From NCBI GenBank assembly GCA_023432855.1, contig JAEZEZ010000125.1:1-24554 (forward strand): 24,554 bases of DNA. Reading direction: 5' to 3'. Origin of the DNA: Pseudomonadota bacterium. GTDB taxonomy: Bacteria; Pseudomonadota; Alphaproteobacteria; Caulobacterales; Caulobacteraceae. Shown here in pieces: positions 1-6,983 of this stretch (positions are counted from its first letter, which is position 1; each line of letters starts with the position of its first letter). The translations under genes and the position numbers were made by a program. The notes beneath the pieces are model-generated. The model ran no database searches. It saw only the letters and a list, made by a program, of their open reading frames with translations, and was not told the DNA's origin.

Positions 1-252
1 CGCGCCCTCGCCGAGGCCGGCGCCGACCCCCTGCAGGCGGCGCTCGCCTTCGCCCAGACGCGCGAGGAAGCCTCCACGGTCATCGTCGGCGTGACCTCCG
101 CGGCCGAGCTGCGCGCGGTCCTGGCGGCCTCGGCCGCCCCCGCGCCGGACCTCGACTGGGCCTCGCTGGCCCTCGACCATCCGGTGGCGCTTGACCCCCG
201 GCGCTGGGCCGGGGATCCCAACGCCTACGCGCCGGTCAGTACCGCAGCCTGA
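1..252 (+). CDS. Aldo/keto reductase, C-terminal end (partial)
   Basis: The open frame enters from the left edge and stops with TGA at 250-252, giving 83 residues. The piece contains a helix ending in VIVGVTSAAELRAVL and then a tail with DLDWASLALDHP and LDPRRW. This matches the end of bacterial aldo/keto reductases, where the last barrel helices are followed by a W-x-x-LA-x-D-x-P-x-x-LDPRRW tail. Those enzymes reduce aldehydes and ketones with NADPH in the cytoplasm. The catalytic Asp-Tyr-Lys-His residues lie outside the window, so activity cannot be judged. The gene converges on the TonB receptor gene and their ends overlap by 17 bases (236-252). The family call rests on the C-terminal pattern only. 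Confidence 0.6.
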   Translation, partial: RALAEAGADPLQAALAFAQTREEASTVIVGVTSAAELRAVLAASAAPAPDLDWASLALDHPVALDPRRWAGDPNAYAPVSTAA

Positions 253-2053
253 CGCCGAAGTAGCCGCTGAGGCCGGGCTCCCCGTAGCCGGCGGCCTCCT
301 GGTACCGCTCGTCGGCCAGATTCTCGATCCGGGCCGTCAGCCGCACCTTCGCATTGACCGCCCAGCCCATTGCCAGGTTGGCGACCACGAAGCCGTCGCG
401 CACGCCGCTGCCGAACCCGATCACATCGCGCTGGTCACTCTCGCCCCGGACCGTCAGCGCCGCGTCGAAAGGTCCCCGCGCCCAGAACAGGGTCGCCGAC
501 CCTGCATGCTCGGGCGCACGCAGCAGGCGCAGGCCCGTCGAGCGGTCGACGGCGTCGGTCCAGGCATAGCCCGCCTTGAGGCTGAACCCCCCGCCCAGTT
601 CGGCCCTCACGTCGGCCTCGACCCCGTCGGCCGTCGTGCGGTCGATGTTGACGTAGGTCCCGGCCACGTAGGCGATCTGGTCCTCGACCTCGAGGCCGAA
701 GACAGTCACCGAAACCTGCACCCGTCCGTCAGGCGCGCGCCAGCCGAGGGTTGCGTCCCAGCCCGCCGCCGTTTCCGGGCTCAGAGGGACCGGCGGGGCG
801 AAGCAGAAGTCGCAGAGTATCTGGCTGATGGTGGGGGTCTTGAACCCCTCGCCCCAGGACGCCGTCGCCCGGAACCCGCCGCCCAGTTCGGCCGCGAGCG
901 TCGCCCGGAACGTCGTTTCGCCGTCGAAGTCATCGGGCGCGTCGTGGCGGACCCCGAGGGTGGCCGTCAGCCCTTCCACCGGGCGCAGGCGGGCGACGGC
1001 GAAGGCCGAGGTGGTTTCGAACCGGGCGTCGGCGAAACTGGCGTCGCCCCGGACCGCCTCGTGCTCCACCCCGCCGACGAGGCCGAGGCGGTCTTCGGCA
1101 CGGTCCCGCTCTGCGGTCCAGCGCCACACCTGGCGCTCGGCCGTGAACACGCCGGGGAAGCCGCCGAAGCTCTCTCGCTCGAGGTCGTAGAAACTCAGGC
1201 TCAGCGAGTGGCGGACGCCGGCCGGGCCGTCTATGCGGGCGCGCGCGAACCCTGACCAGCTGCGGCTTTCGGAGCGGTCGTCGGTGTCGGCCAGCACGAA
1301 GGCGGGCGCGGGGAAGCCGTCGAGGTCGACGTCGCTCTGATTGAAGCGGACGCGGCCGTCGAGCTCGACCGCCGCGGCGAGGCGGACGCGGCCGGCGGCG
1401 CCGAAGGTCAGGCTTTCGAAGCCGTCGGCCTCCGGATTGCCGTCGGCCTCGTCGGCCTTGGACACACCGTCCGTGCGAAAGGCCGAGACGAAGGCCGAAA
1501 CCGCGTGGTCGGCCGTCGACCGCCCCACCGCCGCGCGGCCGTAGACCGTCCCGTACGACCCCGCCTCCACGGCGGCGGTCAGGCCGTCGGCTTCCCGGGT
1601 CGTCAGCGCGATGACCCCGCCGATCGCGTTTGAGCCCCACAACGAGCTCTGCGGGCCCGAAAGCACTTCGATCCTGTCGATCTCGGACAGGTCCAGGCTG
1701 GAGAAGTCGTATGCGCCGGCCGGCGAGGCCGGGTCGTTCAGGGGCACGCCGTCAAGCAGTACGAGCGTCTTGTCGGTGGAGGCCCCGCGCAGGCGAAGCG
1801 ACGCGACGCCGCCGAAGGCGCCTTCGCGGTAGAGGGAAACGCCCGGGACGGTGACCAGCACGTCGGCGGCGAACGTCGCCTGCATCGCCTCGATCTCGTC
1901 CGCGGTGATCAGCCTGAGGCCGGGCGCGTCGGCCGGGCTGGACGGCAGGCGCGTGACGGTGACGACCGCCTCCTCGAGGTCCACGGCGGCGTCTTCGGCA
2001 AAGGCCGGGGTCGCGAAGGCGAGGCAGAATACGAACAGGTGTCGGGCGCGCAT
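236..2053 (-). CDS. btuB: TonB-dependent outer-membrane receptor, vitamin B12 (BtuB) type
   Basis: Codes for a 605-residue outer-membrane receptor likely to import cobalamin or a related corrinoid using TonB energy. I chose the ATG at 2053 because GGAG lies 8 bases upstream and the protein then begins with a Sec signal peptide (MRARHLFVFCLAFATPAFA). An upstream in-frame ATG at 2110 would add 19 residues ahead of that signal. After cleavage a TonB-box-like EAVVTVTR is seen. A plug domain follows (VPGVSLYREG, LVLLDGVPLNDP, RIEVLSGPQSSLWGSNAIGG), then a beta-barrel ending in the aromatic tail YFGVRLRY. Length and plug order match BtuB. The cobalamin riboswitch upstream on the same strand strongly supports a B12 substrate, although other corrinoid or cobalt uptake is possible. 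Confidence 0.88.
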   Translation of the reverse strand: MRARHLFVFCLAFATPAFAEDAAVDLEEAVVTVTRLPSSPADAPGLRLITADEIEAMQATFAADVLVTVPGVSLYREGAFGGVASLRLRGASTDKTLVLLDGVPLNDPASPAGAYDFSSLDLSEIDRIEVLSGPQSSLWGSNAIGGVIALTTREADGLTAAVEAGSYGTVYGRAAVGRSTADHAVSAFVSAFRTDGVSKADEADGNPEADGFESLTFGAAGRVRLAAAVELDGRVRFNQSDVDLDGFPAPAFVLADTDDRSESRSWSGFARARIDGPAGVRHSLSLSFYDLERESFGGFPGVFTAERQVWRWTAERDRAEDRLGLVGGVEHEAVRGDASFADARFETTSAFAVARLRPVEGLTATLGVRHDAPDDFDGETTFRATLAAELGGGFRATASWGEGFKTPTISQILCDFCFAPPVPLSPETAAGWDATLGWRAPDGRVQVSVTVFGLEVEDQIAYVAGTYVNIDRTTADGVEADVRAELGGGFSLKAGYAWTDAVDRSTGLRLLRAPEHAGSATLFWARGPFDAALTVRGESDQRDVIGFGSGVRDGFVVANLAMGWAVNAKVRLTARIENLADERYQEAAGYGEPGLSGYFGVRLRY

Positions 2054-2055
2054 GC

Positions 2056-2065
2056 GCAGGTCTCC
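2056..2065 (-). promoter_or_regulatory. Ribosome binding site of the btuB-like gene, repeating part of the B12 box
   Basis: Read on the minus strand this is GGAGACCTGC, ending 2 bases before the ATG at 2053, with the GGAG serving as Shine-Dalgarno. The same ten bases occur in the B12 box of the upstream riboswitch (2221-2230). The RBS supports the ATG at 2053 over the one at 2110. Whether the identity matters for regulation is unknown. Confidence 0.6.
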
Positions 2066-2217
2066 GGATGGGAACCCGCGCGGCGCCGCGAGGCGGTTGG
2101 ACAGGGACATCGCCGGCGCGCCGTCCGGCGGTCACCTCGACGGAAGGCTGCGTCCGACTGGACGTGCGCCTTCGCGCGCCTGCGGCCTGCTCCCGGACCG
2201 AAGGACGAGCGACTGCG

Positions 2218-2412
2218 GCGGCAGGTCTCCTGGCTTGCGGGTCCTCGACCTGCCGTCCTCGCCTTCCCGGATCGCTCCAGTGGCGTCCTCCCCCGGCATG
2301 CCGGGGAGGAATGGACAGAGGCCTCGCCGCCTACAGTTGCGGGCACAGCCGCGGAGTTGGGATCCTGTCCCGCACCGCGTTCCCTCTCAGCCCTCGCCGA
2401 AGCGAGGGAACC
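2218..2412 (-). promoter_or_regulatory. Cobalamin (AdoCbl) riboswitch
   Basis: On the minus strand, from 2412 down, one reads an opening hairpin (GGTTCCCTCGCTTCGGCGAG), then GCGGGACAGGATCCCAA, GGCTGTGCCCGCAACTGTA, a GC-rich variable hairpin with CCCCGGCATGCCGGGG, the conserved GCCACTGG (2277-2284), and the B12 box AAGCCAGGAGACCTGC (2221-2236). This is the standard order of conserved blocks in the cobalamin riboswitch family. It lies in the leader of the TonB receptor gene, about 165 bases before its ATG. It should turn that gene down when cobalamin is plentiful. In proteobacteria these act mainly by hiding the ribosome site; I see no U-tract terminator in the leader. Confidence 0.95.
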
Positions 2413-2513
2413 GCCTGGGAGCAGGATGCGGCCGACACGGCGGCGCGCGCAAGGGGGAAGGCCGCTTGAGCGGCGCGACGCGGCGCCGCGCAGGGTCCGC
2501 GCGGGGCCGCTTC

Positions 2514-2567
2514 CCGCTGTTAATCCGCTGTTCCCCGCTGTTATTCCGCTGTTCCGCATAACAGCGG
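2514..2567. repeat. CCGCTGTT repeat cluster with terminal hairpin
   Basis: Four direct copies of CCGCTGTT start at 2514, 2525, 2535 and 2546, so the period is 10-11 bases, about one helical turn. They are followed by one inverted copy, AACAGCGG, at 2560-2567. The last direct copy and the inverted copy form an 8-bp stem with a 6-base loop. The regular spacing would place copies on one face of the DNA, as in binding-site arrays, but no protein is known from the sequence. Confidence 0.7.
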
Positions 2568-2650
2568 AGACCGGCCGGCGGACGCTCGAGCAGCGCCCCG
2601 GACGCGTGCCGTTCCCATAGCGCAGGATTGGAGGGCGGCGGCCCCCGCTT

Positions 2651-2796
2651 CCCTGTTATTCCCTGTTCCCGGGTGCAGTTGAAAATTTCTGGCGGCTGCC
2701 CCGCTGAATTTCCTGGCCTTTTCGGAAATTAACAGGGAATTCGGAACAGGGAAAAACAGGGAACCGGAGCAGCGAAAAACAGGGTCCGGAACAGGA
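2651..2796. repeat. CCCTGTT / AACAGGG inverted repeat cluster
   Basis: Two copies of CCCTGTT (2651-2657, 2661-2667) face three spaced AACAGGG copies (2731-2737, 2745-2751, 2755-2761), a fourth at 2778-2784 and a one-off variant AACAGGA at 2790-2796. Between the arms is an AT-rich core containing GAAAATTT and GGAAATT. From memory, similar CCCTGTT-rich intergenic blocks occur in other alphaproteobacterial genomes, but I cannot confirm that here. The words differ by one base from the CCGCTGTT cluster next door. Confidence 0.7.
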
Positions 2797-2974
2797 GCAG
2801 CGTGAGCGTGGATTCGGTTGTCAAAGACCCCGCGCCCGAAACCGCGGACGCGAGCGCGAATCGCACACTGGTTCGGGGGCCGGGCGCAACTGATTCGGAG
2901 GCGGACCCGCGCCGACTCCCCTTTGGAAGTGGCGACCAGTTGGACGGCTCTGCGGGCTCTGAAATGCTCCCCGT

Positions 2975-3343
2975 TCAGGCGCCTGGAACCTGACCGATCC
3001 CCAGTTCGGCCCGCTTCCTCTTAGTCAGCTTGAGGGCCGTCAGCTCATGCGCGACCGCGAGGTACCTGAGGAGCTGCTCGTCAGGCAGGACGTCGGCGGA
3101 CTTCAGCCGCACCCATTTCGCCCGCGCCATGTACGGAGCCGGCTCTGCGACGCCTTCCTCGCACAGCTGCTCGAAGGAGGCGTCGGACGCCTTGAATGCG
3201 TAGAGGGGCTCGTCCTGCCCCTCGTGGCCGGCGACGGCGAACATCCTGTCGCCGACCGAATACACCCGGTCCGCGCCCCACTTGATATCGAAGGTGGCGC
3301 CGGGCAGCGCCAGCGCCGCCCGGTGGAAGGCCTCGGCCTTCAC
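2975..3343 (-). CDS. MmcQ/YjbR family protein
   Basis: A 122-residue cytoplasmic protein of the MmcQ/YjbR (DUF419) family. It shows the early F..AALALPGAT motif, then the strand run WGADRVYSVGDRMFAVAG, then ARAKWVRL in the middle and a C-terminal helix with LTKRKRAELG. Length matches the family (about 115-125 residues). Family members have a CyaY-like or double-wing fold and are loosely called DNA-binding, with no firm biochemical role. The GTG start at 3343 overlaps the msrA stop in the four bases GTGA (3340-3343), so translation is probably coupled to msrA and the two form an operon. A longer upstream frame is only antisense-like extension through msrA in another frame. Confidence 0.85.
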   Translation of the reverse strand: MKAEAFHRAALALPGATFDIKWGADRVYSVGDRMFAVAGHEGQDEPLYAFKASDASFEQLCEEGVAEPAPYMARAKWVRLKSADVLPDEQLLRYLAVAHELTALKLTKRKRAELGIGQVPGA

Positions 3344-3987
3344 GCATCGACGCCCACGCCGATCGGACAGGTCACGCCCGTGCCGCCGATGCCGCAGTAG
3401 CCCTGCGGGTTCTTGGCCAGGTAGCCCTGGTGATAGTCCTCGGCGAAATAGAACGGCGGCGCCGGGGCGATCTCCGTGGTGATGGGGCCGAGCCCCTTCG
3501 CCCTCAGGGCCGCTTCGTAGGCGGCCTTCGACGCCTCCGCGTCGGCGCGCTGCGGCTCGCTCGTCCAGTAGATCGCCGAACGGTACTGGGTGCCGATGTC
3601 GTTGCCCTGGCGCATGCCCTGGGTCGGGTCGTGGTTCTCCCAGAACGCCTTCAGGAGCTCGGAGTAGGAGATTTCCTTCGGATTGAAGACCACTTCGACC
3701 GCCTCGGTGTGACCGGTGCGGCCGGAACAGACCTCCTCGTAGGTGGGATTGGGCGTATGGCCGCCCTGGTAGCCGACGGCGGTCACCCAGACCCCCGGCA
3801 GCTTCCAGAACACCCGCTCCACGCCCCAGAAGCAGCCCATCCCGAAATAGGCCGTCTCGAAGCCCTCGGGGTGCGGACCCTTCAGCGGCCGGCCGTTGAC
3901 GTAGTGCACCTCGTCGGTGGGCAGCGGCGCCGGACGGCCGGGCAGGGCTTCGTCGGCGGAAGGAATGGCGGTGGGCTTGCTGAACAT
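3340..3987 (-). CDS. msrA: Peptide methionine-(S)-S-oxide reductase MsrA
   Basis: A 215-residue enzyme that repairs oxidised methionine by reducing the S-form of methionine sulfoxide in proteins, using thioredoxin. The catalytic signature GCFWG is at residues 51-55, with the attacking Cys52. The family blocks GHTEAVEVVF, FWENHDPTQ and GTQYRSAIY follow in order. Cys198 (GYCG) and Cys207 near the end fit the resolving cysteines of long-form MsrA. No signal peptide is evident, so it is probably cytosolic. GGAG lies 6-7 bases before the ATG. The gene leads a two-gene leftward unit with the MmcQ-like gene, joined by a GTGA overlap. Confidence 0.96.
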   Translation of the reverse strand: MFSKPTAIPSADEALPGRPAPLPTDEVHYVNGRPLKGPHPEGFETAYFGMGCFWGVERVFWKLPGVWVTAVGYQGGHTPNPTYEEVCSGRTGHTEAVEVVFNPKEISYSELLKAFWENHDPTQGMRQGNDIGTQYRSAIYWTSEPQRADAEASKAAYEAALRAKGLGPITTEIAPAPPFYFAEDYHQGYLAKNPQGYCGIGGTGVTCPIGVGVDA

Positions 3988-4192
3988 GACGGGCTCCGTG
4001 GAGTGGGCTGAGCGCTAGATGGGGTCTGACGCCGTGCGATGCACCTGGCAAGTGCGCCTCCGCGGAGCCCCCGCCGGGAACTCATTCCCGAACTGTGCAA
4101 CGCGTGGCGCAAAGCCGCCTTGCCCGCCCGCGCCGGGTGCTATATTTCCGCCCGTCTCGCGGACGGAGCCTGAGCGGTTCCGCGCGCCGTGG

Positions 4193-4282
4193 GGTGAGGT
4201 GGCCGAGTGGTTGAAGGCGCACGCCTGGAACGCGTGTATAGGTGAAAGCCTATCGAGGGTTCGAATCCCTCTCTCACCGCCA
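4193..4282 (+). tRNA. tRNA-Ser (GGA anticodon)
   Basis: A 90-base class II tRNA. The acceptor arm GGTGAGG (4193-4199) pairs with TCTCACC (4272-4278) with one G-U pair. The anticodon stem CACGC/GCGTG encloses loop CTGGAAC, with anticodon GGA at 4227-4229. A long variable arm (TATAGG...CCTATC region) marks it as serine type. The T-arm is GAGGG-TTCGAAT-CCCTC. The discriminator G and the CCA end (4280-4282) are encoded. It reads UCC and UCU serine codons. Confidence 0.97.
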
Positions 4283-4503
4283 TCCTGGGTCCGGGATGTG
4301 AGCGCGATGCGCTCGGGCGGGCCCCTCAATCCGGCTTCATCGCCCGCGCCCCCAGGGCGGCCCGCGACACTCGGCGACCGCCTCTGCAACCTCCGATATG
4401 CCCTGCCCGCGGCGGTTGAAATTCATCGCGCCGGGAACCTGCGCCGCGTCTCGAAACTTGAACCTCCGCAATGACGCACCCCAGCTTATCAGGAGGACGG
4501 GAC

Positions 4504-4782
4504 ATGACCCCCAGGAACAATCGCAAGGCCGGCATCATGATCGCTGCAGGTCTGGCCGTTGGCGGCCTTGGGCTGAGTGGCTGCGCCACCAAGGCCTATG
4601 TCGACGAGCAGGTCGCCCTGGTCGACGCCCGCGTGAGTTCGGTCGACGCCAAGGCGGACGAGGCCCTGCGCCGCGCCGACGCGGCGGGCGCCGAGGCCAA
4701 CCGGGCGAACCAGCGCATCGACAGCCTGGAAAGCCGCGTGATCACCCTGGAGCAGCGCCCCGCGCGCGCGCCCCGCGGCTGA
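4504..4782 (+). CDS. Small alanine-zipper outer-membrane lipoprotein
   Basis: A 92-residue lipoprotein. The start at 4504 is favoured by AGGAGG six to seven bases upstream; an earlier ATG at 4471 lacks a good site and would bury the signal. The signal ends in the lipobox LSGC with Cys27 as the lipidated residue. The mature chain is Ala-rich with regular hydrophobic spacing (VALVDARVSSVDAKADEALR) and ends in a short basic, proline-containing tail. That is the form of Lpp-like or alanine-zipper lipoproteins that make a coiled coil in the periplasm. It lacks a C-terminal lysine for peptidoglycan linkage. The next gene, an L,D-transpeptidase, starts 18 bases downstream, and enzymes of that class can attach Lpp to the wall, so a shared role in the envelope is plausible but inferred. 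Confidence 0.8.
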   Translation: MTPRNNRKAGIMIAAGLAVGGLGLSGCATKAYVDEQVALVDARVSSVDAKADEALRRADAAGAEANRANQRIDSLESRVITLEQRPARAPRG

Positions 4783-4800
4783 GCCTGACGGAGTTCGGTA

Positions 4801-5559
4801 ATGGCGACTGCAACGCATGGGCTCGGATGCGCCCTCGCGATCGGCATCCTGTCGGCGGCGGCGTTCGCGAACCCCGCTGCAGCGGCGCCGGAACTGAGCT
4901 TCGACGACGCCGAGCCTGCATCGGAGGTGGTCGACCGCTTCGTGCGCTGGGTGAAGGCTTCGGAGGACCACGGCGACCGACCCTTCGCGGTGGTGGACAA
5001 GGTCCGCGCCCAGGTCTTCGTCTACAGTGGAAAGGGCAAGCTGATCGGTTCAGCGCCCGTGCTGCTCGGCTCGGCCTTCGGTGACGAAACCGCCCCCGGG
5101 ATCGGCGATCTCCAGCTTGCGAGCATTCCGGCGGATCAACGGACGACGGCGGCCGGGCGGTTCGAGTCCTTCCTGGGACCGGCCACGGGGGAATCGCCCG
5201 AGGTCCTGTGGATCGACTACGACAGCGGCCTGTCCATGCATCCGGTGATCAGGGGCGCCCAGAAACAGCGACGCAAGGAACGCCTGGCGACGGAAACGCC
5301 GCTGGACAACCGCATCACCTACGGCTGCATCAACGTGCCCGTGGCCTTCTACGAGGAGGTCGTGCGGCCCGCCTTCGCCGAGAAGGGGATGGTCTACATC
5401 CTGCCGGAAACGCGGGATCTGGAGGCCGTGTTCACCGACTTCCGCTGGAACCGCAAGGCGCGGCGCGTGGCCGCCTCGGACCGCGAGGGCCAGCGGGAGG
5501 TCAGCGGCGGCGTGATCGAAACCGACGCGGCCCGGCTGACCACCCTGCTCGGCTTCTAG
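4801..5559 (+). CDS. Exported L,D-transpeptidase (YkuD-fold) family protein
   Basis: A 252-residue exported protein with an N-terminal signal (hydrophobic to about residue 22, AAAA-PEL cleavage near 29). The core strands (AVVDKVRAQVFVYSGKGKLI) open like a YkuD catalytic domain. His147 (SMHPVI) and the active-site-like segment RITYGCINVP with Cys176 follow. Such enzymes make 3-3 cross-links in peptidoglycan or link lipoproteins to it. The usual residue before GC is His (S/T-H-G-C); here it is Tyr174, so this belongs to a divergent branch. GGAG lies about 8 bases before the ATG. It probably forms an operon with the lipoprotein just upstream. Its stop codon shares the palindrome CTAG with the stop of the convergent transporter gene. 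Confidence 0.82.
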   Translation: MATATHGLGCALAIGILSAAAFANPAAAAPELSFDDAEPASEVVDRFVRWVKASEDHGDRPFAVVDKVRAQVFVYSGKGKLIGSAPVLLGSAFGDETAPGIGDLQLASIPADQRTTAAGRFESFLGPATGESPEVLWIDYDSGLSMHPVIRGAQKQRRKERLATETPLDNRITYGCINVPVAFYEEVVRPAFAEKGMVYILPETRDLEAVFTDFRWNRKARRVAASDREGQREVSGGVIETDAARLTTLLGF

Positions 5560-6902
5560 ACGCTTCGGGCCGCTTCCAGCCGCTCCAGGTCGCGGCGATC
5601 GATCGCGGCCAGCGAAGCGCCCTTGCTCTCGCGCATGACCACGGCGGCGACCAGACTGATCAGGCCTGCGCCCAGGATGTACCAGGCGATGGGGACCCAG
5701 CTGTCGTACTGGCGCAGCAGCGCCGTGCCGATGAGCGGGGCCCAGGAGCCGGCGACGATGGCCGTCACCTGGTAACCCAGCGACACGCCCGAGTAGCGCA
5801 CGCGGGTCGGGAACATCTCCGTCATGATCGCCGGCTGGGCAGCGTACATCATGCCGTGCACGACCAGCCCCAGCATGATCGCCCCCAGGATCATCGCCGT
5901 CTGGCCTGTGTCGAACATGGGGAAGGCGAAGAACGGCCAGACCAGGGTCAGCGCGGCGCCCGCCATATAGACCGGCTTTCGGCCGATTACGTCCGCCGCC
6001 TTTCCCACCACCGGGATGACGACGACGTGCAGGATGTGGGCGAGGAACAGGAGGGCCAGGATGCGGGTCGTATCGACCTCTCGGTGGTGCAGGTGGGTGA
6101 TCGAGAAGGTCACCACCATGTAGTAGAGGATGTTCTCGCCGAACCTCAGCGCCATGGCGGTGAAGACCCCCCGCGGGTGGCGGCGGAACACCTCCACGAG
6201 CCCGTAGCCCGCTTCGGCCCGTTTCTCGGTCTCCTCGCGCGCGGCCTGGAAGATCGGCGAGTCCGACACCTGGGTGCGGATGTAGTAGCCGATGGCGATG
6301 ATGATCACCGACAGCCAGAAGCCGACGCGCCAGCCCCAGGCGAGGAACGACTCCTCGGGCAGCATGGCCGACAGCGCCAGCAGCACCACGGTCGCCAGCA
6401 GGTTGCCGATGGGCACCGCGGCCTGGGGGAAGCTGCCCCAGAAGGCGCGGCTACGGTTGGGACTATGCTCGGTGACCAGGAGCACCGCCCCGCCCCACTC
6501 GCCGCCCAGGGCGAAACCCTGGATGAAGCGCAGCAGCACGAGCAGCGCCGGCGCCCAGTAGCCGATGGTGTTGAAGCTGGGCAGGCAGCCCATGAGGAAG
6601 GTCGAGGCGCCGATGAGCAGCAGCGAGAACTGCAGCAACGACTTGCGGCCTAGCCTGTCGCCGATGTGGCCGAACACCACGCCGCCCAGGGGCCGGGCGA
6701 TGAAGCCCACCGCATAGGTGGCGAAGGCGGCGATGATGCCGTCCAGCTCATTGCCGGTGTCGGGGAAGAACAGCTGGCCGAAAACGAGGGTGGCCGCGGT
6801 GCCGTAGAGGAAGAACTCGTACCACTCGACCACCGTGCCGGCCATTGAGGCGCCGACCACCTTGCGCAGGACCGGCAGGTCGGCTTCTTGCTCGTGCTTC
6901 AT
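5556..6902 (-). CDS. MFS transporter, metabolite:H+ symporter (MHS) family
   Basis: A 448-residue inner-membrane protein with about 12 hydrophobic segments. Family signs are GTVVEWYEFFLYG in TM1, the loop motif GHIGDRLGRKSLL between TM2 and TM3, the repeat GKAADVIGRKPVYM in the second half, and FIQGFALGGEWGGAVLL in TM4. These are typical of MHS transporters (ProP, KgtP, ShiA relatives) that bring in organic acids, betaines or similar solutes with protons. The substrate cannot be read from sequence. The ATG at 6902 (MKHEQEADLP) has a G-rich site upstream; an earlier ATG at 6938 would add 12 residues. It is convergent with the L,D-transpeptidase gene, sharing the bases CTAG at their stops. Confidence 0.9.
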   Translation of the reverse strand: MKHEQEADLPVLRKVVGASMAGTVVEWYEFFLYGTAATLVFGQLFFPDTGNELDGIIAAFATYAVGFIARPLGGVVFGHIGDRLGRKSLLQFSLLLIGASTFLMGCLPSFNTIGYWAPALLVLLRFIQGFALGGEWGGAVLLVTEHSPNRSRAFWGSFPQAAVPIGNLLATVVLLALSAMLPEESFLAWGWRVGFWLSVIIIAIGYYIRTQVSDSPIFQAAREETEKRAEAGYGLVEVFRRHPRGVFTAMALRFGENILYYMVVTFSITHLHHREVDTTRILALLFLAHILHVVVIPVVGKAADVIGRKPVYMAGAALTLVWPFFAFPMFDTGQTAMILGAIMLGLVVHGMMYAAQPAIMTEMFPTRVRYSGVSLGYQVTAIVAGSWAPLIGTALLRQYDSWVPIAWYILGAGLISLVAAVVMRESKGASLAAIDRRDLERLEAARSV

Positions 6903-6983
6903 CGTGGCCCCCCGTGCGATCGCCCATCCATGAAACATGGAGGCGGCCGGCTCAAGGGGCGGCGCCGGGTCTCAAGGGCGGGA

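Larger units (their letters stand above)
2413..2974. other. Gene-free stretch between the riboswitch and the MmcQ-like gene
   Basis: About 560 bases with no gene I can support. The left part (2413-2510) is GC-rich and should carry the leftward promoter for the riboswitch and receptor, which I could not place. The middle (2514-2796) holds two sets of short repeats listed separately. The right part (2800-2974) has short open frames, such as 2802-2993 with a GTG start, but these lack a ribosome site and recognisable protein pattern. Confidence 0.6.

Noticed and set aside
191..1255. Long open frame on the plus strand across the TonB receptor gene
   Set aside because: It is antisense to a well-supported receptor gene. 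The translation is Arg/Pro/Ala-rich without recognisable motifs, as expected for a shadow frame in GC-rich DNA.
2054..2110. Longer start for the TonB receptor at 2110
   Set aside because: It would place 19 residues before a good signal peptide, while the ATG at 2053 has GGAG at the right distance.
2514..2796. CRISPR array
   Set aside because: The repeats are 7-8 bases with gaps of a few bases and appear in both orientations; there are no spacer-length intervals or cas genes.
2802..2993. Short open frame with a GTG start in the gene-free stretch
   Set aside because: There is no ribosome site or family pattern, and a second frame is equally open over the same bases.
4015..4389. Open frame antisense to the tRNA-Ser gene
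   Set aside because: Its GIRTLDRLSPIHAFQACAFN segment is the common false protein made by reading a tRNA-Ser gene backwards.
5208..6653. 481-codon open frame on the plus strand over the transporter gene
   Set aside because: It is antisense to a clear MFS transporter, and its residues are His/Gln/Arg-rich with no membrane or domain pattern.
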